Assembly (NCBI GenBank): GCA_964618415.1
Contig: CAZUAT010000001.1
Span: 1-64,000 of the forward strand
DNA length: 64,000 nt
Reading direction: 5' to 3'
From: JACTMI01 sp964618415
GTDB lineage: Bacteria; Acidobacteriota; Thermoanaerobaculia; Multivoradales; JAGPDF01
Shown here piece by piece: positions 54,778-63,753 of this stretch (position 1 is its first letter; every line of letters starts with the position of its first letter). A program made the translations under genes and the position numbers. Under the pieces are notes generated by a model, which made no database searches, was not told where the DNA came from, and was given only the letters and a program-made list of their open reading frames with translations.

Positions 54778-56406
54778 TCAGTCGGCGCCGGCTGTGGACG
54801 TCTCCTTCACCGGTTCGACCGGGAACGGCTTGCGCGGCAGCAGGTTGTCGCGCTGGGCGGCCTGCCACAGGAAGCTCGCCATCACGATCGAAGCCTGCAC
54901 GAGATCCTCCCGCTGCAACCGCTCATACGTGTCCAGGTGCGAGTGATGGGTGCGCGCAAAGTAGTCGAGCGGATCCTGGATGAACTGGAATCCCGGCACG
55001 CCGACACGATCGAACGCCACATGGTCGGTCGAGCCGGTGGCGCGCTGGGTCACCGTGGTGGCGCCGAGATCGGCGAGCGGCGCCAGCCAGCTCTGGAAGA
55101 TCGGACCGACCGGCAGATTCTCCTGGGCATAGATGCCGCGAATCCGTCCTCCGCCGTTGTCGAGATTGAAATAGGCGGAGATCCGGCCGTGCTCGGCCAG
55201 TCGGCGAATCGGCCAGGTTTCCTTCCGATACGCGCGCGGCAGCTCCAGCTCCGCCGGGTCGGTCGGCTCGGGACGGTCTGCGACATGCTGCTCCACGTAG
55301 GCACGCGAACCGAGAAGCCCCTGCTCCTCGCCCGCCCACAACGCCACCCGGATCGTGCGCCGCGGCTTGGCTCCGATCGCTTGCAGGATCCGAACCGCTT
55401 CGAGGACGACTGCCGATCCGGCCGCGTTGTCCGTGGCGCCCGTGCCGGCGTGCCACGAGTCGAGGTGGGCGCCCGCGATCACCAGCTCGTTGCGCTTGTC
55501 GCCGCCGGGGATCTCCGCCAGGGTGTTGTAGGCCACGGTCTGCCCGTCGAGGAACTGGGTCGCGACGTCCACTTCCAGCTCGATCCGCTCATCCTCCTCC
55601 AGGCGACGCAGCAGGCGTCGATACGGCTCGGCGGCGAGCACGAGGCCGGGCACTCCGCGCGGATAACTCGGGTCGCGGCGCATCGTGTCACCACCGACGC
55701 GCAGAATTCCGAACTCTCGCGACGACAGCTCGATGGTAGCGAGCACGCCTTCGGCCGCGAAAAACTCCGCCTGCTGGCGAGCAAACGCCAGCCGCTTGCG
55801 TGCCCCCTGGCGCCACCGCTCCCCGCGCGGCTCGTCGAGGTCGGCCGCGACCAGCTCGGCAAGGCGAGCGTCGTCCCAGCGCTCGAACTCCTGGCGCTCC
55901 GGCCCGCCACGCCGCGGGGCATCTTCGCTCCCGTCGTCGAGCAGGACGATCTTGCCGGCGAGTTTGCCGCGCCACCGCTCGAGAGCCTCGTCGTCGTCGA
56001 GAGTGGCCTGCACGATCTCTCCCCGCACGGGGCCCGACGTACCGATCGTCCACGCCTTCGGGACGGCGGCGAGCGGCAGCACCACAGGCGACACCTCGGT
56101 CACGACGCTGCGCGACCAGGTCCATCCCTGGCCGAACTCGAACGGTTCGAGACGCGCCCGCGTCAGGCCCCAGCCGGTCATCTGGTCGCGCGCCCACTCC
56201 CCCGCTCGTTCGAGGCCGGGCGACCCGGTCAGCCGCGGTCCGAATCCATCCGTCAGCTGCCGGGCGATCTCCATCACCTGCGAGCGCTTCAGGCCCTCTT
56301 CCCGGATGCGGCCGAGCGTCTCGAGATCGGGCGGCTGAGCCGCGAGGGGTGACGCTGCCAGTACCAAAACGACCAGCATCCTGCGGGACTTCGCCATGAA
56401 GGACAT
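54778..56406 (-). CDS. Secreted M28-family metallopeptidase
   Basis: 542-aa exported di-zinc peptidase. Signal peptide MSFMAKSRRMLVVLVLAASPLAAQ. A PA-like inserted domain occupies the middle (about residues 110-290). The M28 catalytic core has AHLDSWHAGTGATDNAAG (metal ligands His and Asp), WAGEEQGLLGS (catalytic Glu-Glu) and FNLDNGGG. The final ligand is in ARTHHSHLDTYE. Likely an aminopeptidase or carboxypeptidase working with the large metalloprotease on extracellular protein (inference). GGAGGAG lies 8 nt before the ATG at 56406. Confidence 0.92.
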   Translation of the reverse strand: MSFMAKSRRMLVVLVLAASPLAAQPPDLETLGRIREEGLKRSQVMEIARQLTDGFGPRLTGSPGLERAGEWARDQMTGWGLTRARLEPFEFGQGWTWSRSVVTEVSPVVLPLAAVPKAWTIGTSGPVRGEIVQATLDDDEALERWRGKLAGKIVLLDDGSEDAPRRGGPERQEFERWDDARLAELVAADLDEPRGERWRQGARKRLAFARQQAEFFAAEGVLATIELSSREFGILRVGGDTMRRDPSYPRGVPGLVLAAEPYRRLLRRLEEDERIELEVDVATQFLDGQTVAYNTLAEIPGGDKRNELVIAGAHLDSWHAGTGATDNAAGSAVVLEAVRILQAIGAKPRRTIRVALWAGEEQGLLGSRAYVEQHVADRPEPTDPAELELPRAYRKETWPIRRLAEHGRISAYFNLDNGGGRIRGIYAQENLPVGPIFQSWLAPLADLGATTVTQRATGSTDHVAFDRVGVPGFQFIQDPLDYFARTHHSHLDTYERLQREDLVQASIVMASFLWQAAQRDNLLPRKPFPVEPVKETSTAGAD

Positions 56407-56442
56407 GCCTGGTACTCCTCCGAGCTGTGCGAGCCGCGACCC

Positions 56443-57123
56443 TCAGGTCACGCGGGCGAGAAGCCGGCGTGATCCGATGGCCCGGCTGTAGGCCACTCCG
56501 ACGCGATACCAATGCAACAGAAACGCCTCGCGCGCCGCGCGCGCCCACCACGAGAGCGTGCCTCCGTGCGGTGGAGCCGAGCGGGCCGGCGAGCAGGCGA
56601 GATCGAACTGCAGGCCGCGGGCGAATGCCATCACGCGCGCCAGGTGCAGGGGATCGGAAACCAGCAGCGAGCGACGAAGCCCATCTCGATACATCGTCTC
56701 CCGCGCATTGAAGAGATTCTCCAGCGTGTGCCGGCTGCGATCTTCAGTCCAGATCGCCGCCTCCGGCACACCAGCCGCCAGCAGATAGTCGCGTCCCACG
56801 GCAGCCTCCGTGCGCGTGGCGGTGCCGGTGAGACCACCGGATACGACGATGAGCGGCGCCCAGCCCTCGCGCCACAATTCGCGGCCGTGATCGAGTCGAC
56901 TGCGGAAGACCTCGGTCGGTGCGTCATCGACGAGTTCGCGCCCGAGCACCAGGATGGCGTCCGCCTTCCGTCGCTCTTCGACGGCGGCCCAGCGCAGGAC
57001 TTCGCGCATCCGCCAGGCGACGGGCAGCCCGGCGCCGAGCGCCCCGGTCAGCAGCGCCAGTGACAGCGACGACAGGCCACCAGGCCCGAGCTCCTCGAAG
57101 AATGCGGCTACCGAACGCGCCAA
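56443..57123 (-). CDS. YdcF/ElyC-family (DUF218) protein
   Basis: 226-aa protein with an N-terminal membrane segment (SLSLALLTGALGAGLPVAW) and a DUF218 fold: ADAILVLGREL, FRSRLDHGRELWREG, LIVVSGG, TEAAVGRDYLLAAGVP, the acidic/aromatic TEDRSRHTLENL and LLVSDPLHLARV. Family members such as ElyC affect envelope polysaccharide or lipid carrier metabolism. Starts at TTG 57123, with GGAGAG close upstream and TAGGCT 9 nt before. Confidence 0.88.
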   Translation of the reverse strand: MARSVAAFFEELGPGGLSSLSLALLTGALGAGLPVAWRMREVLRWAAVEERRKADAILVLGRELVDDAPTEVFRSRLDHGRELWREGWAPLIVVSGGLTGTATRTEAAVGRDYLLAAGVPEAAIWTEDRSRHTLENLFNARETMYRDGLRRSLLVSDPLHLARVMAFARGLQFDLACSPARSAPPHGGTLSWWARAAREAFLLHWYRVGVAYSRAIGSRRLLARVT

Positions 57124-57132
57124 GATCTCTCC

Positions 57133-57138
57133 AGCCTA
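57133..57138 (-). promoter_or_regulatory. Candidate -10 box TAGGCT, 9 nt before TTG of YdcF-like gene
   Basis: Minus-strand TAGGCT then GGAGAGATC then TTG. The spacer contains a GGAGAG that could act as Shine-Dalgarno site, so leaderless initiation is less certain here than at the other genes. Confidence 0.35.
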
Positions 57139-57176
57139 TCGAATCGCTCCGCTCGGGCGACGCCGCCGCAACCGGA

Positions 57177-58088
57177 TTACGGCGCCTGAAAGGCGCGCAC
57201 CCGAGCAAGGCGCGAAGCGAGCCGCGCTGCGTCGTCCTCCGGTGGCACTTCGCCGGCATCGAGCGCGCGCTCCCACGAACCGTAGGTCGGGTTCGGGAGC
57301 ACGAACCACGAGGTGCCGAAGCGGTCAGATGCGGCCTCGGCCAGGCGCCGGCGCTCAGCCAGCGTCGCGCTGTGCGCCCCGCTCAGGAAGTCGTTGAGAT
57401 CGTCGCCCAGCAGGAGGATGACGCGATGGGTCTGGCCCACCAGCCGGCGGCGGCTCTCCTTGTCGCTCGTCCACTCCGGCCGCTCGTGGCGCAGCAGCAG
57501 AACGTCCTTGTCTGCCACGAGAGGGAAGCCGGTGCGTGCCAGGTTCTCCCGCGTCGCCGCTTCGTGCTCGGCGTCCCGATTGGTCACGTAGAAGAGCGTG
57601 ACACCCCGATCGGTCAGGAAGCGGGCGAAATCCACGGCGCCCGCGAGCGGCTCGGCCTCGGCCGCATCGACCCAGGTCGTCCACGCGGCCGGCGTGAAGC
57701 TGCTGTCGCTGCGCAGCATCCAGCCCTCGAACGCGGAGTTATCGAGCAGCGTCTCGTCGACGTCAGCGATCACCGCGACCGGCAGGTCAGCCGCCTCCTC
57801 GCCCTGCCCGATGGCGCTCCAGGACGGATCCGCAAGTGCTTGCTCGACGGCGCGCGCTGCAGCCAGGAACGCCTGGCGCTGCAACTGCCGCGTCTCCTCG
57901 GCGGTCTGGAACCAGAGCACCGCGTCGAGCTTGGCAAGATGCAGCGGCGACGGCACGGACGGAGCCGATGAGGACGCGGCCACGGTGGGTACCGGGGTCG
58001 CGCTGCAGGCGATCGAGCCGAGGCCGAGAGCTCCGACGACCACGCTGACAACAATCCGGTACGAGCAGTTGACGAGTCTGCGACCCAC
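57177..58088 (-). CDS. HAD-superfamily class C acid phosphatase, lipoprotein e(P4) type
   Basis: 303-aa predicted outer-membrane lipoprotein. GTG at 58088 follows AGGAGGT by 7 nt. The signal has a hydrophobic RIVVSVVVGALGLGSIAC with lipobox Cys. Catalytic motif IADVDETLLDNS (nucleophile and acid Asp), VTNRD (motif II) and LLLGDDLNDF (motif IV) define the DDDD phosphatase group. WFQTAEETRQLQRQAF at the N-terminus is the usual e(P4) helix. Hydrolyses nucleotide monophosphates, typically NMN or AMP, at the cell surface. Confidence 0.9.
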   Translation of the reverse strand: MGRRLVNCSYRIVVSVVVGALGLGSIACSATPVPTVAASSSAPSVPSPLHLAKLDAVLWFQTAEETRQLQRQAFLAAARAVEQALADPSWSAIGQGEEAADLPVAVIADVDETLLDNSAFEGWMLRSDSSFTPAAWTTWVDAAEAEPLAGAVDFARFLTDRGVTLFYVTNRDAEHEAATRENLARTGFPLVADKDVLLLRHERPEWTSDKESRRRLVGQTHRVILLLGDDLNDFLSGAHSATLAERRRLAEAASDRFGTSWFVLPNPTYGSWERALDAGEVPPEDDAARLASRLARVRAFQAP

Positions 58089-58207
58089 GGCGGCACCTCC
58101 TGCGACGACTCCCGGCCCGCCGGTGCGACAGCGCCTGCCGAGCCGGAGTCCGCGGGGCGGACCGGTCGGAGCGCGACGACGCGCCGGCTTCAGGGAAGAA
58201 AGGAAAT

Positions 58208-58283
<76 letters not shown>

Positions 58284-58356
58284 ACCGGCGGAAGGCGGAG
58301 TCTACGTGATCGGGCGTCGGCCCGACAAGCCGGGGGAGCCGGCCGCGCGCGGAAGG

Positions 58357-59541
58357 TCAGGCGCCGGCCGCTTCGGCCCGCGCTGTCCGCGGTCCGAGAC
58401 GCACGGCAATTGCGGCGCGCAGGCGCTCGATTCCCTCGCCGGTCGCCGCGGAAACCGCCACCGTGTCGGCCGCGCCGCCGGCGAGCCCCTCACGCACCGC
58501 CGGCGGCAGGCGGTCGACCTTGTTCCAGACCACCAACAGGTCGTCGGACGCCACGCCGAGTTCGCCGAGCACCTCCTCGGCCACTTTCTTCTGGTCCTCC
58601 CAGCGCGGGTGCGAACGGTCGACGACGTGCAGCACCAGATCCGCCGCCGCAACCTCCCCGAGCGTCGACCGGAACGAGGCCACCAGATCGTGCGGCAGCT
58701 TGCGGATGAAGCCAACGGTGTCGACGAACACTACCGGCCGGCGACCGGCGGCGACATCGCCACGCCGCAGTCGCGCGTCGAGAGTGGCAAACAGGCGGTC
58801 CTCGGCGAGCGTCGCGTCCGCGGTCAGGCGGTTGAAGAGGGTCGACTTGCCGGCGTTGGTGTAGCCGGCCAGGGCGACCACCGGCACCTGCTCGCGCCCG
58901 GAGCGCTGCACCTGGCGCATCTTCTCGATCCGACGCAGGTCGCGCTCGAGCTGAGCGATGCGCCGGCGCAGCATGCGTCGGTCCGCCTCGAGCTGGGTCT
59001 CGCCCTCGCCGCCACGCACGCCGATGCCGCCGGCCTGCCGGGACAGATGCCCCCACCGGCGCGCCAGCCGCGGCAGTTCGTAGCGCAGGCGTGCCAGTTC
59101 GACCTGCTTGCGGGCCTCGTTGCTGCGCGCCCGCTGTTCGAAGATGCGCAGGATCAGGCCGCTGCGATCGAGCACCTCGACCTTGAGAATCTCTTCCAGG
59201 TTGCGCGTCTGGCTGCCGTTGAGGTCATCGTCGAACACGGCCAGATCCGCGCCGGCCTCCGCCATCGCGGCCGCCACTGCCTCGGCCTTGCCCTCGCCGA
59301 TGAACAGCCGCGGATCCGGTGCCCGTCGTGCCTGCACGGCGCGACCGACCACGTCGGCGCCCGCCGTATCGACCAGCGACGCGAGCTCGTCGAGGTGGTC
59401 CTCGACCTCCCATGCCGGCTGGCCGGGCAGGGTGACGCCGACCAGATAGGCGCGCCGGCGAGCGGGTTCGGAGGGGCGGTTGCGGGAGGTCAAGAGCGCT
59501 GCGGGCCGGGCCGAGGGCGCGGCTGAGCGAGAATACCCCAT
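58357..59541 (-). CDS. hflX: GTPase HflX
   Basis: Ribosome-splitting GTPase active under stress; 394 aa from ATG 59541. N-terminal domain with RAYLVGVTLPG, VVGRAVQARRAPDPRLFIG and FDDDLNGSQTRNLEE. The coiled linker contains GGIGVRGGEGETQLEADRR. G domain: G1 GYTNAGKSTLFN, G3 DTVGFIRKLPHDL, G4 NKVD. The family's conserved part starts about 37 residues in; a TTG at 59493 is an alternative start. The ATG start lies only 1 bp from the divergent TlpA-like start, leaving no separate promoter region. Confidence 0.93.
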   Translation of the reverse strand: MGYSRSAAPSARPAALLTSRNRPSEPARRRAYLVGVTLPGQPAWEVEDHLDELASLVDTAGADVVGRAVQARRAPDPRLFIGEGKAEAVAAAMAEAGADLAVFDDDLNGSQTRNLEEILKVEVLDRSGLILRIFEQRARSNEARKQVELARLRYELPRLARRWGHLSRQAGGIGVRGGEGETQLEADRRMLRRRIAQLERDLRRIEKMRQVQRSGREQVPVVALAGYTNAGKSTLFNRLTADATLAEDRLFATLDARLRRGDVAAGRRPVVFVDTVGFIRKLPHDLVASFRSTLGEVAAADLVLHVVDRSHPRWEDQKKVAEEVLGELGVASDDLLVVWNKVDRLPPAVREGLAGGAADTVAVSAATGEGIERLRAAIAVRLGPRTARAEAAGA

Positions 59542-59542
59542 C

Positions 59543-60112
59543 GTGGAGCCTTCGACCGACCGCTCATCCGCCGGCGCCCCACAGGCCAACGCCGCGCCCC
59601 GTCCAGCCATCACGCGCTGGATTCTGCTGGTGGCCGTCGGCGCCGCACTGGCGGCCCTGTTCTGGCCGCGGTCGGCTCCCCAGGGTCTGCCGCGCCCAGG
59701 CGGCGAACTCGTCGACGCCGACGGCGCGCGCCTGCCGCTGGCCGGCGAACTCGGCCCGGTGACTTTGATCCACTTCTGGGCCACCTGGTGCCCGCCGTGC
59801 GTCACCGAGATTCCGACGCTGGTGGAGTTCGCGGCGAGCGATCAGGCGGCCGGGGTGACGTTCCTGATGGTCGCGGTGTCGGACGATCCGCGGCGCGCCG
59901 CCGAGTTTCTCGGCGCGGCGCGCCTGCCGCTGCGCTTCGATCCCGACTGGGACGTGGCCCACCGATTCGACACCCGGCAGCTGCCGGAGACCCACATCGT
60001 GGTCGACGGCCGGGTGGTCGACTCGTTCATCGGTGCCTTCGACTGGCGCGAGCGCGCGGTGCGCGCGCGGGTTCAGAAATGGACGGCCAGGCCGCCCGCC
60101 GCCATGCCGTAG
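59543..60112 (+). CDS. TlpA/ResA-like membrane-anchored thioredoxin
   Basis: 189 aa from GTG 59543. N-terminal anchor (ITRWILLVAVGAALAALFW), then a periplasmic thioredoxin fold with redox motif HFWATWCPPC and the cis-Pro region FDTRQLPETHIV. Such proteins reduce disulfides in cytochrome c maturation or other periplasmic proteins. The GTG is immediately next to the hflX ATG on the other strand. Its last 40 bp overlap the convergent outer-membrane protein gene. Confidence 0.88.
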   Translation: MEPSTDRSSAGAPQANAAPRPAITRWILLVAVGAALAALFWPRSAPQGLPRPGGELVDADGARLPLAGELGPVTLIHFWATWCPPCVTEIPTLVEFAASDQAAGVTFLMVAVSDDPRRAAEFLGAARLPLRFDPDWDVAHRFDTRQLPETHIVVDGRVVDSFIGAFDWRERAVRARVQKWTARPPAAMP

Positions 60113-60630
60113 ATGTCGGCATGGTCGAGGAAGGCGTAATGCGCTGACAGCTCGACGATCACCGAGAGATGGCGGGTGAGGTCGAAGTCGCCCGTGAAAC
60201 CGAGCGCCAGGCCGAGGCCGCGGTCGTCCACGTCTCCCTCGACCAGGTCCCGACCGGCCAGCTCGTAGCCGCCGAGGCCGAGGTAGACGCCGTAGTCGTA
60301 GCTCGGCTGACGGAATCGGTACTCGCCGGCGATGGTGACGAAGGTCAGCTCGGCATCGTGCAGCCCTTCGACGTCGGTTTCCGACCCGAAGTCGAGCCGC
60401 CCCAGTCGCACGACAGTCAGGGTCCGGTCGTTGGTGACCATGCCGAGCGTCGCGGCGATCACGGGGTGGTCGAGGTCGCCGTCGCTCGAGTCGTCGAACG
60501 ATCCGCCGACGCCGCCGAGCAGGCCGACGGTGAACGTGTAGTCGTCCTGCGCTGCAGCCGCCCGCGGCAGCAGGTGGGGCAGGGTGATCGACAGGGCGAG
60601 AGCGAGCAGGGCGAGGCGTGTGGGCTTCAA
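60073..60630 (-). CDS. Small outer-membrane beta-barrel candidate
   Basis: 185-aa exported protein. TTG at 60630 is chosen because GGGAGGACGC lies just upstream and a clean signal peptide follows (RLALLALALSITLPHLLPRAAAA). The rest alternates hydrophobic and polar residues in short strands (TFTVGLLGGVGGSF, LTFVTIAGEYRFRQP, YDYGVYLGLGGYEL) and ends in Phe (GGLAVHF), typical of 8-stranded barrels. TAGACT further upstream near 60672 may be its promoter. Function unknown. Overlaps the TlpA-like gene end by 40 bp. Confidence 0.72.
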   Translation of the reverse strand: MKPTRLALLALALSITLPHLLPRAAAAQDDYTFTVGLLGGVGGSFDDSSDGDLDHPVIAATLGMVTNDRTLTVVRLGRLDFGSETDVEGLHDAELTFVTIAGEYRFRQPSYDYGVYLGLGGYELAGRDLVEGDVDDRGLGLALGFTGDFDLTRHLSVIVELSAHYAFLDHADIYGMAAGGLAVHF

Positions 60631-60706
60631 AGCGTCCTCCCGGGCGCCGCCGGACGCAGCGACGGCGCGCGAGTCTAGCACCCGCATTGCGCGTCCTTCT
60701 CCGGAG

Positions 60707-61446
60707 ATGACGCACTCTGCGCCGGCGCCCGGTCTGCTCGCGACTCTCCTCGACCTCGTATGGCCACGCTTCTGCTTCGCCTGCACGGTCCGCCTGCCCG
60801 CGCGGGCCGGGGCATTGGGGCTCTGCGCGCCATGCTGCGCCCGGCTCCAGCCGGTCGACCCGGGGCGCAGCTGCCGCGGCTGTCTGCGCCCGCTGCCGCC
60901 GGTCGCGCGGGGCCGTCCGATCTGCCTGTCTTGCCAGCCGGCCCCATCCACGGACGGCGTCTTCGCGCTCTGGCACTACCGACCCCCTGCCAGCGAACTG
61001 ATACGAGCCTTCAAGTTCCGCGGCCTCGACTACCTCGGCGCGGCCTTCGCCGCCGAGGCAGAACGCAGCGGTCTGCTGGCTCGGCTCGCTCCGGTCGACC
61101 TGGTCGTCCCGATGCCGCTGGTCTGGCCCCGCCTGCTGCGCCGGGGCTTCAACCAGGCGGAACGGTTTGCCCGCCCGGTCGCCCGGCGGCTCGCGGCGCC
61201 GCTGCAGCCGCTGCTTCGCCGCCGCGGGCTCCCGGGGACGCAGGCCGGCAGCGGGCGGCGTGAACGCCTGCAACGGGCCCCGGGCAGCTTCGCCGTGGTC
61301 CGGCCCGGACGGCTGCGAGACCGCTCCGTACTGCTCGTCGACGACGTGCTCACGACCGGCGCCACCGCCCGGGCGGCGGCCGAGGCCCTGAGGCGCGCGG
61401 GAGCCGGCGCGGTGACCGTGCTGGTGGCTGCCTGGACCCCTCCGGA
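60707..61446 (+). CDS. comF: ComF-family phosphoribosyltransferase-like protein, C-terminus at assembly gap
   Basis: About 247 residues before the N run. N-terminal zinc region (CFAC, CAPCC, CRGC, CLSC) and a C-terminal type I PRTase fold with signature VLLVDDVLTTGATARAAAEAL, as in competence protein ComFC. The protein reaches AAWTPP, normally within a few residues of the end. The sequence on each side of the gap shares CCCTCCGGA, so the true contigs may abut there and the gene may stop at 61600 or so. ATG at 60707 follows CCGGAG. Confidence 0.88.
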
Positions 61447-61546
61447 NNNNNNNNNNNNNNNNNNNNNNNNNNNNNNNNNNNNNNNNNNNNNNNNNNNNNN
61501 NNNNNNNNNNNNNNNNNNNNNNNNNNNNNNNNNNNNNNNNNNNNNN
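61447..61546. other. Assembly gap of exactly 100 N
   Basis: A round 100-N run is the conventional unknown-length scaffold gap. Nine identical bases, CCCTCCGGA, end the left contig and begin the right one. Confidence 0.98.
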
Positions 61547-61572
61547 CCCTCCGGAGGCCGGGTCGGAGCGGC

Positions 61573-61601
61573 TTGACAGCCCTTGCACCCGGACCTAGAC
61601 T
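61573..61601 (+). promoter_or_regulatory. Strong sigma70 promoter for the 61611 gene, leaderless
   Basis: TTGACA at 61573-61578, a 17-bp spacer, and TAGACT at 61596-61601, followed by 9 nt and ATG. It is the best promoter match in the window; transcription would begin at or next to the start codon, so the mRNA is predicted leaderless. Confidence 0.75.
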
Positions 61602-61610
61602 GCCGTTCCG

Positions 61611-63539
61611 ATGGGCGGATCCGTTCTGCTTCGCCCGCCTCGCCTCCGGGCGCGGACCATTGCCGCGAGCCTCACTCTCCTGCTCGGGCTGGCACCGCTT
61701 CGTGCCGAACCGACCGCCGGTGTCGCCGGTCGAGTGCTGGCAGATTCCGACCCGGTCGCAGACGCCACCGTCTACGCTTACCAGGTCGTCGAGAAGAGCC
61801 TCCGCAAGGTCCTCACGGACGGCGCGGGACACTTCCTGTTTGCAGAACTGCCCGCCGGCCTCTACAAGATCGTCGCCCTCAAGTCCGGCTTCGCGCCGGC
61901 GGTGACGGTGGTCACGCGCAAGGCGTCGGAGCAGGCTCAGTTTCTCCAGGTCGACCTCGCCGCAAGCACGGAAGCGGCGGTCCCGAACGGGTTCTGGCGC
62001 CTGCGGTCGCAGACTCCCGGCGATGTCCTGCGCGAGCTCGGTGTGGCCACGGCGCCCGAGCTGCTCGTCCTGGCGGACGACGGCGCCGTCGACACCCCGC
62101 GCCTGCACACGCAGATCGCCGCGACGACCGCGATCGCGGAGCTGCCGCGCGACGTTCGCGCGCAGACCGTCGCCAGTCAGATCGGCATGGCCGGCCGCGT
62201 CGGCCCAGTGCACATGGTTCTCGACGGTGGCTACCGGGCGATGGCCTCCAACCCGGGTTCCGACCCCGGCAACACCTCGGTCGAGGGGGTCGCGAGCCAG
62301 CTCAATCTGAAGCTGGAAAGCGAGTCGGCCGGGAGCTTCCAGATCTCGTCGATCAATCAGTCGATGCTCACGACCACCGGCGCCGACGAGTCACCCATCG
62401 ACTTCCGCAATCTGACGCTGCGCTACAAGCGCGACCTGGGCGAGCACGGCACGACGGCGCTGCTGGCGCAGTTTGTCGACGAGACCGGGATCAACGGCGA
62501 TCGTCTGGTCCGCCCGCAGCAGCTGCCCACCGCGTCGCGGACGCTGCGCCTCGAGGGGTCGTACATGCGCGGCCTGGGCGAGTCCACCTCGCTGAACTCG
62601 GGCCTGCGGTACCGGGAGAGCCTGCGTGACTACGTGCGGCGCCCGGGCCAGGAATCCGAGGGCGTGGCCCTGCGGTCCGTCGAGGCCTGGAGCGTTGCCG
62701 ACTGGGAGATCGATCCGACCTGGGTCCTGCAGTACGGGGTTTTCACTGCGGCCCACGACGGCACGGTCTCGCTGGCACCGCGCGGCGGGCTGGTCCTGCG
62801 GATGCGGCCGGACTGGCAGGCGTCGCTCACCGCCAGCCAGCGCTTTGCGCTGACCGACGAGGATCCGTTGCTGGGCGAGTTCGCACCCGCCACCCTCGGT
62901 TCCGCGCTCGGCTGTTCCGACGCCGAGTCGTCCTGCTACGAGTTCCAGATCGCGCACTCGGTGGACGGCTCCGAGAAGCTGCGGATCGGAGGCTCGTGGC
63001 GTGAGTTCGACCGCACGGTCCGCCTCTTCCTGCGCGACGACTTCCTGCGCGCCGCCGAGGGGATGTTCCTGGTCCCGGGTGACCAGCTGCCGGAGCTGCA
63101 TGCCAGCTTCCAGGGGAAGCTCGGAGCGCACACTGTCGCCCGCTGGACCTCGAGTGTCGCCCGTGGCGGAGGCGGCGCCTTCCGGGCCGCCAATCAGCGG
63201 CTGTACGAGAACGAGGTCTCCTATCTTTCCAGTGAGGTCGACGCGACCTACCGTCCGACCTCGACCGGGATCTACATCGCCTTCCACCGCGTCGAGCAGA
63301 GTCTGGTCTGGATTCCGACCCCGGGTCGTGGGCCGACGGTCTTCCCGCCCAGCGCCACACTCGATCGCTTCGAGTTCGCAGTGTCGCAGGACCTGGCGCC
63401 GATCTTCGATCTGGCCACCGACTGGGCGTTCCGGCTCGGCCTCGAGCTGCTCGACGGCGGGACGCTCTTCCAGTCTCCGTCCAGCGCGGCTGAGAGCCTC
63501 CGCCACCGGGTCACGACCGGCGTGGCCGTCCGCTTCTGA
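61611..63539 (+). CDS. Outer-membrane protein with carboxypeptidase-regulatory-like domain (TonB-receptor-like barrel)
   Basis: 642-aa exported protein. Signal peptide about residues 1-32 (TIAASLTLLLGLAPLRA). A carboxypeptidase-regulatory/CNA-B-like domain (GVAGRVLADSDPVADATVYA to GLYKIVALKSGFAP) follows. The rest is a long C-terminal half of alternating strands (LRYKRDLGEHGTTALLAQFV, SLNSGLRYRES, FRLGLELLDGG) ending VTTGVAVRF. A plug or TonB box is not evident. Acidobacteria carry many such regulatory-domain barrel proteins; the ligand is unknown. Confidence 0.75.
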   Translation: MGGSVLLRPPRLRARTIAASLTLLLGLAPLRAEPTAGVAGRVLADSDPVADATVYAYQVVEKSLRKVLTDGAGHFLFAELPAGLYKIVALKSGFAPAVTVVTRKASEQAQFLQVDLAASTEAAVPNGFWRLRSQTPGDVLRELGVATAPELLVLADDGAVDTPRLHTQIAATTAIAELPRDVRAQTVASQIGMAGRVGPVHMVLDGGYRAMASNPGSDPGNTSVEGVASQLNLKLESESAGSFQISSINQSMLTTTGADESPIDFRNLTLRYKRDLGEHGTTALLAQFVDETGINGDRLVRPQQLPTASRTLRLEGSYMRGLGESTSLNSGLRYRESLRDYVRRPGQESEGVALRSVEAWSVADWEIDPTWVLQYGVFTAAHDGTVSLAPRGGLVLRMRPDWQASLTASQRFALTDEDPLLGEFAPATLGSALGCSDAESSCYEFQIAHSVDGSEKLRIGGSWREFDRTVRLFLRDDFLRAAEGMFLVPGDQLPELHASFQGKLGAHTVARWTSSVARGGGGAFRAANQRLYENEVSYLSSEVDATYRPTSTGIYIAFHRVEQSLVWIPTPGRGPTVFPPSATLDRFEFAVSQDLAPIFDLATDWAFRLGLELLDGGTLFQSPSSAAESLRHRVTTGVAVRF

Positions 63540-63637
63540 CCCCCCCCACGCGCTGCCCTGAGACGCGTGTCGGCCTGGTCCGACCGAGTCCGCCGGCGCT
63601 GGGGTCAGCGCCGTTGATCCAGAAAAACGTAGGGTCT

Positions 63638-63657
63638 GCGGAAATTCGGATTTCCGC
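63638..63657. repeat. Perfect inverted repeat in an AT-richer spacer
   Basis: GCGGAAAT, loop TCGG, ATTTCCGC. It lies in the 214-bp spacer before the last gene, in a stretch with several A-runs (AGAAAAACG, CCAAAAACAG) unusual for this window. It may be an operator or transcription terminator; no T-run follows. Confidence 0.6.
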
Positions 63658-63753
63658 GCGCAACTCTCACCAAAAACAGGGGTTTCGGGCCTCCAGCCGG
63701 CCCGGTGTTGCGGCACGCTTCCTGCTTTGTCGAAACACGGCCGGGAGACCTGT

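Noticed and set aside
61447..61577. comF continuing in frame through the N run to a stop near 61577
   Set aside because: The frame across 100 N is arbitrary because gap length is unknown.
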